Positions 39,492 to 47,310 of a DNA stretch of 64,000 nt are shown here, piece after piece. The position numbers and the translations under genes are program-made. Positions within the stretch are counted from its first letter, which is position 1, and every line of letters begins with the position of its first letter. The stretch comes from CAVUAT01 sp963848045 (lineage in GTDB: Bacteria; Actinomycetota; Thermoleophilia; Solirubrobacterales; 70-9): positions 124,001-188,000 of the forward strand of contig CAWKCC010000005.1 in the NCBI GenBank assembly GCA_963848045.1, given 5' to 3'. Below the pieces are notes generated by a model that searched no databases, was not told where the DNA came from, and worked only from the letters and a program-made list of their open reading frames with translations.

Positions 39492-39943
39492 GGTCCATCA
39501 CCAGGCGCGGAGGCCTCGCCGTGCTCGCGGCCCTGGCCATCTACCTGCTGTCGGGGGGCGACCTCGGCCTGAGCGGGAACGACCCCGCCACGACGAGGTC
39601 GGCGCCCGACGCGGAGACGATCACCGAGGCCTCGAATCCGGCGCCGACGCCCGGCGCCGACGCGAATCTCTCCCGAGAGGAGGCCGAGGGAATCTCGCGG
39701 GTGCTCGCCGACATCGAGGCCGGGCGGTCACTGCCCTACGACCAGGACGGCAGCAGCTTTCAGAATCGCGAGGGGCGCCTGCCCTCGCGCCCACAGGGCT
39801 ACTACCGCGAGTACACCGTGATCACACCCGGCTCCGAGGACCGCGGCGCCCGGCGCCTTGTGATCGGGGAGGGTGAGGAGACCTATTACACGGCGGACCA
39901 CTACGAATCGTTCGTGCAGCTCGATCCTGCGCAGTTCGAATGA
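39488..39943 (+). CDS. Secreted guanyl-specific ribonuclease, RNase Sa-like
   Basis: A 151-aa nuclease of the microbial N1/T1/barnase family. A signal peptide or anchor (RRGGLAVLAALAIYLLSGG) and a Pro/Ala-rich linker precede the catalytic domain at about residues 65-151. It resembles Streptomyces RNase Sa closely: YDQDGSSFQNREGRLP, YYREYTVITPGSEDRG with the general-base Glu, GARRLVIGEG with the catalytic Arg, and YYTADHYESFV with the catalytic His. All catalytic residues are kept, so it should be active and exported. TTG start overlapping the DoxX stop. The next gene encodes its likely inhibitor. Confidence 0.9.
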   Translation: MRSITRRGGLAVLAALAIYLLSGGDLGLSGNDPATTRSAPDAETITEASNPAPTPGADANLSREEAEGISRVLADIEAGRSLPYDQDGSSFQNREGRLPSRPQGYYREYTVITPGSEDRGARRLVIGEGEETYYTADHYESFVQLDPAQFE

Positions 39944-40344
39944 CCGAGGCCTCCCCTCTCGGCGAACCGGCGGCGAGCGGCTGGCTCAGCATCCACCTCA
40001 CCGACGAAGGGCCGGACACGCGAGCGCTGGAGGAGGCCGGAATCAGGGTCGCCGAGATCGACGGCGAATCGATCACCTCCAAGCTCGATCTGATGGCCGC
40101 CCTGGCCGAAGCGCTGCGGTTCCCCGAGTACTTCGGCGCCAACTGGGACGCCGTCGACGAGTGCCTGCGCGATCTCGGCAGGCGGCAGGACCGGGCCAGG
40201 GGCCACGTGCTGGTGATAGAGCGGGCAGAGACGCTGTGGCGACGCGAGCCCCAGCTCTGCGGGATGCTGGTCCGCGCTTGGAGCGAGGCCGCCGGCTTCT
40301 GGCGCGAGAGGTCCGTCCCCTTCCATCTCGTCTTCGTCCGCTAG
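39940..40344 (+). CDS. Barstar-family ribonuclease inhibitor
   Basis: A 134-aa protein whose second half matches barstar: SKLDLMAALAEALRFPEYFG, then ANWDAVDECLRDLG, with the helix and loop that plug the RNase active site. The Asp equal to barstar Asp35 is present; the Asp39 position is Glu. An N-terminal extension of ~35 residues is extra. The ATG overlaps the RNase stop (ATGA), so inhibitor and nuclease are co-translated. Its role is to protect the cell from the RNase before export. Confidence 0.9.
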   Translation: MTEASPLGEPAASGWLSIHLTDEGPDTRALEEAGIRVAEIDGESITSKLDLMAALAEALRFPEYFGANWDAVDECLRDLGRRQDRARGHVLVIERAETLWRREPQLCGMLVRAWSEAAGFWRERSVPFHLVFVR

Positions 40345-40452
40345 CCGGCGCTCCGGCGCCAAATGCGCAGGAGAGGGTGCCGGTCCGGTTCCCCGGTCCG
40401 TTGCGGAGCCGGCTGGAACCACTCGAACTCCAGCCCCGCCGCTGCGACGGGA

Positions 40453-41034
40453 TCAATGCGCCTGCGTCGGGGTGGCGCCGTCATGCGGCCGGGGCGAAGC
40501 GGAGCGAATGCGGAACACGGGGTATCGCCCGGCGATGCCCTCGAACTCCGCGACGGGAGCTCGCCGATCCACCGGGATGTGGGGACGTGCTCCCGGGGCG
40601 ATCTGCAGATAGCGCCGCAGGATCGGGGCGCGGGCGCCCGGGGCGACCTCCTCGAGGCGCACCGCCTCACGGCGGCCATGGCGGAGGACCGCCCGCCCTC
40701 CGGCCGCGCGCACATTGGCCACCCAGTTCGCGCCTTCGCCGAGCATGGCGACGAGATAGCGATCGCCCCGGTAGTCCGCCACCATCACCGGAAAGGAGAG
40801 GAGACGGCCGCTGCGCCGGCCGCGCACCTCGAGGGTGTTCAAGCGTCCGGGCCACAGCCCCGCCGCGCCGATCATCGCCCACCCGCGGTTGAGCAGCGCC
40901 GCCAGGCGATTCGGGCGGCCGCCTCGGTACATCCATCGCGCCAGCGCACCCTGGCGATCTCCGGCCTCATCGCCTCCTCCGGAAGCTGCTCCGGACGAGC
41001 CTGTGCGGCCAGAACCTTTGTGGTCGCGCACCAT
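40453..41034 (-). CDS. Nitroreductase/F420-dependent (DDN-like) oxidoreductase
   Basis: A 193-aa protein of the deazaflavin-dependent nitroreductase (split beta-barrel) family: LEVRGRRSGRLLSFPVMVAD, YLVAMLGEGANWVANVRAAG and ILRRYLQIAPGARPHIPV are characteristic. Such proteins bind F420 and reduce diverse substrates. The ATG at 41034 is preceded by GATACT at a 7-base gap and begins MVRDHKGSG; a longer frame to 41220 is probably non-coding. It lies on the minus strand between the barstar gene and hisF. Confidence 0.82.
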   Translation of the reverse strand: MVRDHKGSGRTGSSGAASGGGDEAGDRQGALARWMYRGGRPNRLAALLNRGWAMIGAAGLWPGRLNTLEVRGRRSGRLLSFPVMVADYRGDRYLVAMLGEGANWVANVRAAGGRAVLRHGRREAVRLEEVAPGARAPILRRYLQIAPGARPHIPVDRRAPVAEFEGIAGRYPVFRIRSASPRPHDGATPTQAH

Positions 41035-41166
41035 CGGTCGCAGTATCACCGCAAAGCTGCACCGGAGACGGGGGGCTTGGCCTCCGCGTACCCGGTCACG
41101 GCGGTGTGCGCGGATAGCGGCCCATCTTCCGTGCGGCTCGTCCGTGCCCGGGTGGCCTGGGCGTAC

Positions 41167-41172
41167 TAGGCT
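41167..41172 (+). promoter_or_regulatory. -10 hexamer before the membrane protein at 41180
   Basis: TAGGCT lies 7 bases before the ATG at 41180. Confidence 0.4.
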
Positions 41173-41179
41173 CGAGCGC

Positions 41180-41587
41180 ATGTCCACCGAGGCATCCAGC
41201 GTGCGGCGACTACTCGCCATCGACTCCGCGGCGAACTACCTGCTCGGCATCCCCCTGCTGCTCGCGCCCGAGCGAACGGCGAGATTGATGGCGCTCCCGG
41301 ATTCGGGCAACGGCTTCTACCCGAGGGTTCTCGGCGGCGTGCTGACGGGCATCGCCACAGCGCTGCTGATCGAGCGGGGCAGGGGGGCGTCCGGGCCGGT
41401 TGGACTCGGGACCGGCGGCGCGATCGCCATCAACACGCTCGGCGGTGGAGCCGTGGCTGCCTGGCTGGCCACCGCCGAGGCGGATCGCCTGCCGAAACGG
41501 GGCAAGGCACTGCTTTGTGGCGTTTCGGCGAGTGTTCTCGGGATCGGCGCCGTCGAGGCCTGGACCGCCCGCGCCGGCAGGCCCTAG
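41180..41587 (+). CDS. Hypothetical membrane protein
   Basis: A 135-aa protein with about four hydrophobic segments: LLAIDSAANYLLGIPLLLAP, VLGGVLTGIATALLIE, GAIAINTLGGGAVAAWLATA and ALLCGVSASVLGIGAVEAW. No family is recognised with confidence and no catalytic motif is seen. The hydropathy and the -10 element 7 bases before the ATG support a real gene. It sits between the RNase/barstar region and hisF. Confidence 0.65.
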   Translation: MSTEASSVRRLLAIDSAANYLLGIPLLLAPERTARLMALPDSGNGFYPRVLGGVLTGIATALLIERGRGASGPVGLGTGGAIAINTLGGGAVAAWLATAEADRLPKRGKALLCGVSASVLGIGAVEAWTARAGRP

Positions 41588-41638
41588 GGCCCTGCGCCCA
41601 GGACCGTCAGCACCAAACTGAGTGCGCCAGACGGAAGC

Positions 41639-41644
41639 TACCCT
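41639..41644 (+). promoter_or_regulatory. -10 hexamer of a probable leaderless hisF promoter
   Basis: TACCCT lies 6 bases before the hisF ATG, so hisF need not rely on the upstream his promoter. Confidence 0.5.
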
Positions 41645-41650
41645 GCGGGC

Positions 41651-42487
41651 ATGGTGCTGAAGCGCGTCATTCCCTGCCTCGATGTCGAGTCCGGCCGGGT
41701 CGTCAAGGGGACCAACTTCGTAGACATCCGCGATGCGGGCGACCCGGTGGAGCTGGCGGAGCGCTACGACGCCGAGGGGGCCGACGAGCTCGTCTTCCTC
41801 GACATCACCGCCTCGCACGAGAGTCGCGAGACGATCGTCGAGCTGGCTCGGCGCACCGCCGACAACGTCTTCATCCCATTCACGATCGGCGGGGGGATCC
41901 GCTCGGTCGCTGACGCACAGGCGGTGCTTGACGCCGGCGCCGACAAGGTCTCGGTCAACTCGGCCGCCCTGCGCCGCCCCGAGCTGATCGACGAGCTCGC
42001 CGAGGTCTTCGGCGCGCAGTGCGTTGTGGTCGCGATCGACGCGAAGAGACAGAACGGGCTCTCAGCATCCCCGGCGTTCGCGTCGCGGGCCGGCGCCCCC
42101 ACACGCGAAGCGGAGCAGGCGGCCGTTGATGCCCGCTACGGGGTCTTCGTCAACGGAGGGCGGGTACCCGTCGATCGCGAAGCCGTCGAGTGGGCCGTGG
42201 AGGCGACCGGCCGGGGGGCGGGGGAGGTGCTGCTGACGAGCATGGACCGCGACGGCACCAGCGACGGCTACGAGCTGGAGCTGACCCGCGCGGTGGCCGA
42301 CGCGGTCGAGGTGCCGGTGATCGCCTCGGGGGGAGCGGGAAAGCTCGAGCATCTGGTCGAGGCGATCGACGAGGGGCACGCGGACGCCGTGCTCTGCGCC
42401 TCGATCTTCCACTATCAGGACCACACGGTCGCCGAGGCCAAGCAGACGATGAGCGAGGCGGGGATTCCGGTCCGGTTGGCCGCCTGA
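41651..42487 (+). CDS. hisF: Imidazole glycerol phosphate synthase, cyclase subunit
   Basis: HisF (278 aa) uses ammonia from HisH to form imidazole glycerol phosphate and AICAR. The two catalytic Asp residues are in IPCLDVESGRVVKGTNF and VVVAIDAKRQ (Asp130); TIGGGIRSVADA, EVLLTSMDRDGTSDGYE and VIASGGAGKLEHL are the other barrel motifs. It is about 25 residues longer than usual: an Ala-rich insertion at about 136-161 sits in the loop after the catalytic Asp130 strand. It converges with the beta-propeller gene. Confidence 0.94.
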   Translation: MVLKRVIPCLDVESGRVVKGTNFVDIRDAGDPVELAERYDAEGADELVFLDITASHESRETIVELARRTADNVFIPFTIGGGIRSVADAQAVLDAGADKVSVNSAALRRPELIDELAEVFGAQCVVVAIDAKRQNGLSASPAFASRAGAPTREAEQAAVDARYGVFVNGGRVPVDREAVEWAVEATGRGAGEVLLTSMDRDGTSDGYELELTRAVADAVEVPVIASGGAGKLEHLVEAIDEGHADAVLCASIFHYQDHTVAEAKQTMSEAGIPVRLAA

Positions 42488-42518
42488 CCCTCATGGTCAC
42501 CTGACGGCGGTGCGAGCG

Positions 42519-43904
42519 CTAGCCCTGCCCGGTGCCCTGCGCCGGCTCGTTCTCCGCCTGCCTCGTGCCGCCCTTCTGAGTCAGCTTGCCGGCCGGCTTC
42601 AGCGAATAGATGAACTTGTAGCCCGTCAGGTAGATGCGCTTGCCGTCGGAGATCACGGGGTTGTAGGCGCCGTCGCGAAAGCTCCAGACCTGCCTGCCGT
42701 TGGCGGCGCGGACCGCGGTCGTCCTGGTCGTGTTGAGGTTGGCGAAATAGAGGATCTCGCCCACCAGGCTGGCGGCGCCGATCACAGGGCCTCCGGCATC
42801 CACGGACCAGCGCTCGTCGCCCGTGCGGGCGTCGAGCGCGTAGAAGCGGCTGCCTCCGAAGGAGCCGAAGTACACGGTGGGATCGGTATCGGGCGTGTCC
42901 GCAGCCACCACGCCCGAGTAGAGCTCGCCCCCGGCCGTCCGGCTCCAGGCGAGGGCGCCCGTCTCCTTCTCGAAGCTGTACATGCGGCCGTCCTTGTTGC
43001 CCGCGTAGACCCGGCCGAAGGCGACGGCGGCCGTTGAGTAGAAGGCGCCGACGCGGCCGAAGCTGGCCCCCTGCGAGCCGGATTGCCACTTGATCGAGCC
43101 GTCGCCGATCCGCACCGCGCTCATCGCGCCGCCGTAGTCGCCCACGTAGGCGACCCCCTGGCTGACCGTCGGGGCGGCCTTGATCTCTCCGGCCAGCTCG
43201 GTCTCCCACAGCGTCTTCCCCGTGCGCTTGTCGAAGGCGAACAGGGTGCCGCATTCGCAGCCGACGATCACCCGGTTGCCGACGACCACCGGCGAGGACT
43301 CGGTGCGGCCGGGGAGCTTGCGCCGCCAGCGTTGGACCCCGTTCTTGGCGTTGAGGCCGAGCACCTGGCCCGGCTCCAGGTTGGCGAGGTAGATCATGCC
43401 GTCGCTGTAGGCCGGCGAGGAGGCATTCAGCGAGGCCACCTCGCGCCGCCAGCGGATCTTGCCGCTCCGGGTCTTGGCCGAGAACGCCTCGCCGTTGTTG
43501 TTGATGGCGTAGATCGAGCCCGCGACCACGATCGGCGAGTATTCGAGCAGCTTGCGCCCATTCAGCTTCCAGCTGATTCGGTAGGGCGGCCTCAGCCGCT
43601 CGGCCGGCAGGTAGCGGGCTCGCTCCTGGTCGAATCCGTAGGTGGGCCAGTCGGCGACTCCGACCACGGGCTTCGTCTTTTCGCCCGGGTCGAAGAAGGC
43701 GTTCTCGTTGGAGACGTCACCGGGGCGCTTCAAGGCCAGGTAGCCCGCCACGCCGGCGACGGCGAAGATTGCCGCCGCCGCGACGGCCAGCGTGGCCACG
43801 CGATGATCGGACCACAGGCCCCTGGCCATGGCCCGCAGCTTGGTCCCGACATCCTCGATTAGTTTCTGCATGCGCGTTCGCTTCTCCCGCCGCTCGGACG
43901 CCAT
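42519..43904 (-). CDS. Membrane-anchored PQQ-type beta-propeller protein
   Basis: A 461-aa protein: a short cytoplasmic head, one membrane segment (VATLAVAAAAIFAVAGVAGY), then a propeller of repeated WR-type blades such as AKTRSGKIRWRREV, NAKNGVQRWRRKLP, DKRTGKTLWETEL and DARTGDERWSVDAGG. Such BamB/PQQ-like propellers outside the membrane are often scaffolds rather than quinone enzymes; no heme or catalytic site is visible. The start may be 43904 or the ATG at 43871 (MQKLIED). It converges with hisF. Confidence 0.82.
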   Translation of the reverse strand: MASERREKRTRMQKLIEDVGTKLRAMARGLWSDHRVATLAVAAAAIFAVAGVAGYLALKRPGDVSNENAFFDPGEKTKPVVGVADWPTYGFDQERARYLPAERLRPPYRISWKLNGRKLLEYSPIVVAGSIYAINNNGEAFSAKTRSGKIRWRREVASLNASSPAYSDGMIYLANLEPGQVLGLNAKNGVQRWRRKLPGRTESSPVVVGNRVIVGCECGTLFAFDKRTGKTLWETELAGEIKAAPTVSQGVAYVGDYGGAMSAVRIGDGSIKWQSGSQGASFGRVGAFYSTAAVAFGRVYAGNKDGRMYSFEKETGALAWSRTAGGELYSGVVAADTPDTDPTVYFGSFGGSRFYALDARTGDERWSVDAGGPVIGAASLVGEILYFANLNTTRTTAVRAANGRQVWSFRDGAYNPVISDGKRIYLTGYKFIYSLKPAGKLTQKGGTRQAENEPAQGTGQG

Positions 43905-43987
43905 AGTCAGGCGGCACTAGCTTCTGCATGCGCGGCCCTTGCTTCCGCCGCCAAGACGTCACAAGAATGGTAGGAAGATCAGGGTAA

Positions 43988-45124
43988 TTGGCCGATCAGC
44001 CGGAGATATCGGTGACACAGCTCACGCAGACGGCGCGAGCCCTGCCGGGCGTCGAGCAGCTCTTGCGCGCCGCGGGCGACAAGGCCGTCTACCTCGTGGG
44101 GGGAGCGGTGCGGGACCTGCTCCGGGGAGAGGAGCCGGGAGACCTCGACTTCGTCGTCGAAGGGGAGCTCGGCCCCATTGCCGCCGAGCTCGGCGGGGCG
44201 ATCGTCGAGCATGAGCGCTTCTCGACCGCAAGCGTGACCATCGATGGGCGCGAGCTCGACCTCGCGAGCGCGCGCGCCGAGAGCTACGAGCGCCCCGGGG
44301 CGCTGCCGGACGTGCGACCCGCGTCGATCGAGCAGGACCTGGCGAGGCGTGACTTCACTTTCAACGCGCTGGCTCTGGCGCTCTCGGGTGAGCCGCGCTT
44401 GCTGGATCCGCACGGCGGGGCGGAGGACCTGCGCCTGGGAGTGCTGCGCGTCCTCCACGACCGATCCTTCGTCGACGACCCGACCAGGGCACTGCGCGCC
44501 GCCCGCTACGCGGCCAGGCTCGAGCTTCAGCCCGATGATGACACCGCAGCGCTGCTGAGAGAGGTCGACCTCTCCAGCGTCTCCGGCGAGCGCGTTCTCT
44601 CCGAGCTGGCCCTGATCGCGGCCGAGCCCCGGCCCAGCGCGGCGCTCGCCCTCGCCGCGGACTGGGGGCTCTTGGAGCTCGGCAGCGGCCCGCGCCTGGT
44701 GGCCGAACTGGAGCGCCTGTTCGAGGCCGATGCCGACTGGCGGGAGTTCGCCGACCGCGATACCGCGATCCTGCTGGCCGTCGCCCCCGGTGAGCACTCC
44801 GCCGGACTGCGCGCCCGGGCTGCCAGGGTCGCCCGCCACGCGGAGCCCGGCTCTCCGGCCGAGATCCAGGTGCTTGCCCATGATCACGTGCCCGAGGTGC
44901 TGGCGATGGCGAGGGCCGCCGGCGCCGCCTGGCTCGACGAGTACGTGAAGCGCTTGCGACACGTCGAGCTGGAGATAGACGGCTACGACCTGATCGCGGC
45001 GGGGGCGCCGGAGGGGCCCGCAATCGGGCGCGGGCTCAACGCTGCGCTGGAGGCCAAGCTTGACGGCGAGATCGCCGGTCGCGATCAGGAGCTGCGCGTG
45101 GCGCTCGCTGCCGCCAGCGAGTAG
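43988..45124 (+). CDS. CCA tRNA nucleotidyltransferase/poly(A) polymerase family protein
   Basis: A 378-aa class II nucleotidyltransferase. The head has VYLVGGAVRDLLRGEEPGDLDFVVEG, with the GG and DxD metal-binding Asp pair, then ASIEQDLARRDFTFNALAL and FVDDPTRALRAARYAARL (neck). The C-terminal half is divergent and no clear HD domain is seen, so CCA addition is likely but not certain. The start is TTG at 43988; a GTG at 44012 is possible. No tRNA gene is nearby. Confidence 0.8.
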   Translation: MADQPEISVTQLTQTARALPGVEQLLRAAGDKAVYLVGGAVRDLLRGEEPGDLDFVVEGELGPIAAELGGAIVEHERFSTASVTIDGRELDLASARAESYERPGALPDVRPASIEQDLARRDFTFNALALALSGEPRLLDPHGGAEDLRLGVLRVLHDRSFVDDPTRALRAARYAARLELQPDDDTAALLREVDLSSVSGERVLSELALIAAEPRPSAALALAADWGLLELGSGPRLVAELERLFEADADWREFADRDTAILLAVAPGEHSAGLRARAARVARHAEPGSPAEIQVLAHDHVPEVLAMARAAGAAWLDEYVKRLRHVELEIDGYDLIAAGAPEGPAIGRGLNAALEAKLDGEIAGRDQELRVALAAASE

Positions 45125-45171
45125 CCGACCCGCCGAGGCGGGCTGGATGGTCTGCGGCGGGCGCCCGCGGC

Positions 45172-45177
45172 TAGCCT
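45172..45177 (+). promoter_or_regulatory. -10 hexamer of a probable leaderless pgeF promoter
   Basis: TAGCCT lies 7 bases before the ATG at 45185. Confidence 0.45.
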
Positions 45178-45184
45178 GGCCGTC

Positions 45185-45928
45185 ATGGACTGGAAGCAGC
45201 GGGATGGCCTGCGCTGGCTCCAGGCGGAGCTGCCCGGGGCGCGAGCAGCCTTCACCACCCGCCTCGGCGGGGCCAGCGAGGCACCCTACGAGTCGCTCAA
45301 CGTGGCGATCAGGACTGGCGACGATCGTGGCCACGTGCGCGATAACCGCCGCAGGATCGCCGCCGCGCTGGGAAGGGCGCCCGAGAACGTGGTCATGGGG
45401 CACCAGGTCCACGGCGCCGAACTCCTCTGGCACGACGGCCCGCCGGAGCCGCGGGTCTACGCCGACGCGGTGCCAAGCCCGGTTGACGTGGACGCTCACG
45501 CCACCGACCGGCCGGGGCTCGCGGCCCTGGTCATGGGCGCCGACTGCCTGCCGATCGCCCTCGTGGGGCCCGGAGGCGTCGCCTCGGTGCACGGCGGCTG
45601 GCGCGGTCTGGCCGGCGGGATCGTCGAGAAGGCGGCCGAGCGGGTGGACGCCACCGACGCCGCGATAGGGCCCGGGATCGGGCCCTGCTGCTACGAGGTC
45701 GGCGAGGAGGTGCTTAACGAGTTCTCAGAGATCGCCGGCACGGCCGCCGGGCGGATGCTAGACCTGCCCGGGGTGGCAGCCGCTCTGCTGGCGCGAGCCG
45801 GGGTCGAGCGCGTGGACATCGCCGGCCTCTGCACGAAGTGCAATCCCGAGCTCTTCTACTCGCACCGGCGCGACGGCGCGCGCACCGGCCGCCAAGCCGG
45901 GCTGGTCTGGCTCGAGGGCGAGGCCTGA
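45185..45928 (+). CDS. pgeF: YfiH/PgeF (LACC1-type) copper/zinc-dependent oxidoreductase or purine nucleoside phosphorylase
   Basis: A 247-aa member of the DUF152/YfiH family, described as polyphenol oxidase, peptidoglycan-editing factor and purine-nucleoside phosphorylase in different studies. The metal site is visible: His in VVMGHQVHGAEL, Cys in MGADCLPIAL and His in SVHGGWRGLAGG, with IGPGIGPCCYEVGEEV. It is followed three bases later by the yggS homologue, a conserved pairing in cell-division clusters (pgeF-yggS-sepF). Confidence 0.88.
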   Translation: MDWKQRDGLRWLQAELPGARAAFTTRLGGASEAPYESLNVAIRTGDDRGHVRDNRRRIAAALGRAPENVVMGHQVHGAELLWHDGPPEPRVYADAVPSPVDVDAHATDRPGLAALVMGADCLPIALVGPGGVASVHGGWRGLAGGIVEKAAERVDATDAAIGPGIGPCCYEVGEEVLNEFSEIAGTAAGRMLDLPGVAAALLARAGVERVDIAGLCTKCNPELFYSHRRDGARTGRQAGLVWLEGEA

Positions 45929-45930
45929 GC

Positions 45931-46563
45931 ATGGTCGAGCCCGTCAGCGGACTGGATGCGGCGAGGATCCGCTCGAGGCTCGAGGGCATCCGCGAGACCG
46001 CCGGGCCTGAGGTCGAGGTCCTCGCCGCGACCAAGTACGTGCCGCTCGAGGAGATGGGGGCGTTGGCCGAGGCGGGGGTGACTCTGGTCGGCGAGAACCG
46101 CCTGCAGGATCTGGAGACCAAGCACGCGCGCTGGGGCGAGAGCTTCGATTGGGACTTCATCGGCAACCTGCAGAGTCGCAAGGTGAAGCGGATCGTCCCC
46201 CTGGTGCGGCTGATCCACTCGCTTGCCACCGACTCAGCGCTCGCGCAGCTCGAGGCCCACGGTGGCCCCGGCACGGCGGTACTGGTCGAGGTCAACCTCT
46301 CCGGGGAGCAGAGCAAGGGCGGGGTCGAGCCCGCGGACCTGGGCGCGTTCATCGCGCGCTGCCCGGTCCGCGTCGAAGGCCTGATGACCATGCCCCCCTT
46401 CACCGAGCGTCCCGAGGCCTCGCGCCCCTACTTCGCACGCCTCGCGGATCTCGCGGCTGAGCACGGCCTCGCGCGCCTCTCGATGGGGACGAGCCAGGAC
46501 TGGCGGGTGGCCGTCGAGGAGGGCGCCACGATCATCCGGATCGGCTCCGTCCTCTACGCCTGA
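45931..46563 (+). CDS. yggS: YggS-family PLP homeostasis protein
   Basis: A 210-aa PLP-binding protein of the YggS/PROSC family, with a role in vitamin B6 and amino acid homeostasis but no known catalysis. The PLP Lys is in VLAATKYVPLEEM; GENRLQDLETKHARW, WDFIGNLQSRKVKRI, VEVNLSGEQSKGG, GLMTMPPF and LSMGTSQDWRVAVEEG are all family hallmarks. It lies three bases after pgeF and about 100 bases before sepF. Confidence 0.94.
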   Translation: MVEPVSGLDAARIRSRLEGIRETAGPEVEVLAATKYVPLEEMGALAEAGVTLVGENRLQDLETKHARWGESFDWDFIGNLQSRKVKRIVPLVRLIHSLATDSALAQLEAHGGPGTAVLVEVNLSGEQSKGGVEPADLGAFIARCPVRVEGLMTMPPFTERPEASRPYFARLADLAAEHGLARLSMGTSQDWRVAVEEGATIIRIGSVLYA

Positions 46564-46664
46564 GAGCCCAGGCCGCCCGGGCGCGATCGGGCCTCGATCG
46601 TGTCTTTCCGCGTTTATCCTGTGTGAGGCAGGAATAATCGCTGGAAAGCCGAATCTGAGGCGCA

Positions 46665-47267
46665 ATGGGCGTAAGGGACACATGGAGACGCTCGCTCGAG
46701 TACTTCGGGCTGGTGGAGGGCGACTACATCGAGGAGGGCGAGTACGTCGAGGACGGCACCGACCCCGAGATGGCGCTCGACTCGGGTTCAGTGGCTCCAC
46801 GCGAGGCTGGTCCTGCGAGCACCATGCGCGGTGGCCGGCGGGGCGGAGCCGACGAGGTCGATGACATCTTCGCCGACGACGAGCCGCCCCCGCGACGGCG
46901 CGGCAGGCTGCGCTCGGTGGAAGACGCGCCTCCCTCACGGCGCCCAAGGCGCTCGGCCGAGCCGATGCCCGCGGGCAACGGCGGCTCGGACTTCTCGATG
47001 CACGTGGTGACGCCGCGCAGCTTCAACGACGCTCAGCAGGTGGCCGACGAGTTCAAGCGCTCGAAGCCGGTGATCATCAACCTTCAGAACAGCGACCGCG
47101 AGCTCTCGAAGCGGCTGATCGATTTCGCATCCGGCATGACCTACGCCCTCGGCGGAGGCATGCAGCGCATCTCACAGGGCATCTTCCTGCTCACCCCCGC
47201 CAACGTGGATGTCTCGGCCGAGGAGAAGGCCCGCATCCTCGAGGGCGGGTTCTTCAACCAGTCCTAG
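46665..47267 (+). CDS. sepF: Cell division protein SepF
   Basis: SepF (200 aa) bundles FtsZ filaments and tethers them to the membrane, replacing FtsA in Actinobacteria. The N-terminal GVRDTWRRSLEYFGLVEGDY is the amphipathic membrane-binding helix; a disordered acidic/basic linker follows; the C-terminal domain (about 108-200) has VVTPRSFNDAQQVADEFK, VIINLQNSDRELSKRLIDF and GMQRISQGIFLLTPANVDV. An inverted repeat lies upstream at 46614-46637. Neighbours yggS, proC and yggT are its usual ones. Confidence 0.95.
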   Translation: MGVRDTWRRSLEYFGLVEGDYIEEGEYVEDGTDPEMALDSGSVAPREAGPASTMRGGRRGGADEVDDIFADDEPPPRRRGRLRSVEDAPPSRRPRRSAEPMPAGNGGSDFSMHVVTPRSFNDAQQVADEFKRSKPVIINLQNSDRELSKRLIDFASGMTYALGGGMQRISQGIFLLTPANVDVSAEEKARILEGGFFNQS

Positions 47268-47297
47268 CGGGCCGCCCGGCAGCGGCCGCGCCGGGGA

Positions 47298-47303
47298 TAG
47301 AGT
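47298..47303 (+). promoter_or_regulatory. -10 hexamer of a probable leaderless proC promoter
   Basis: TAGAGT lies 7 bases before the ATG at 47311. Confidence 0.45.
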
Positions 47304-47310
47304 CCGGGCG

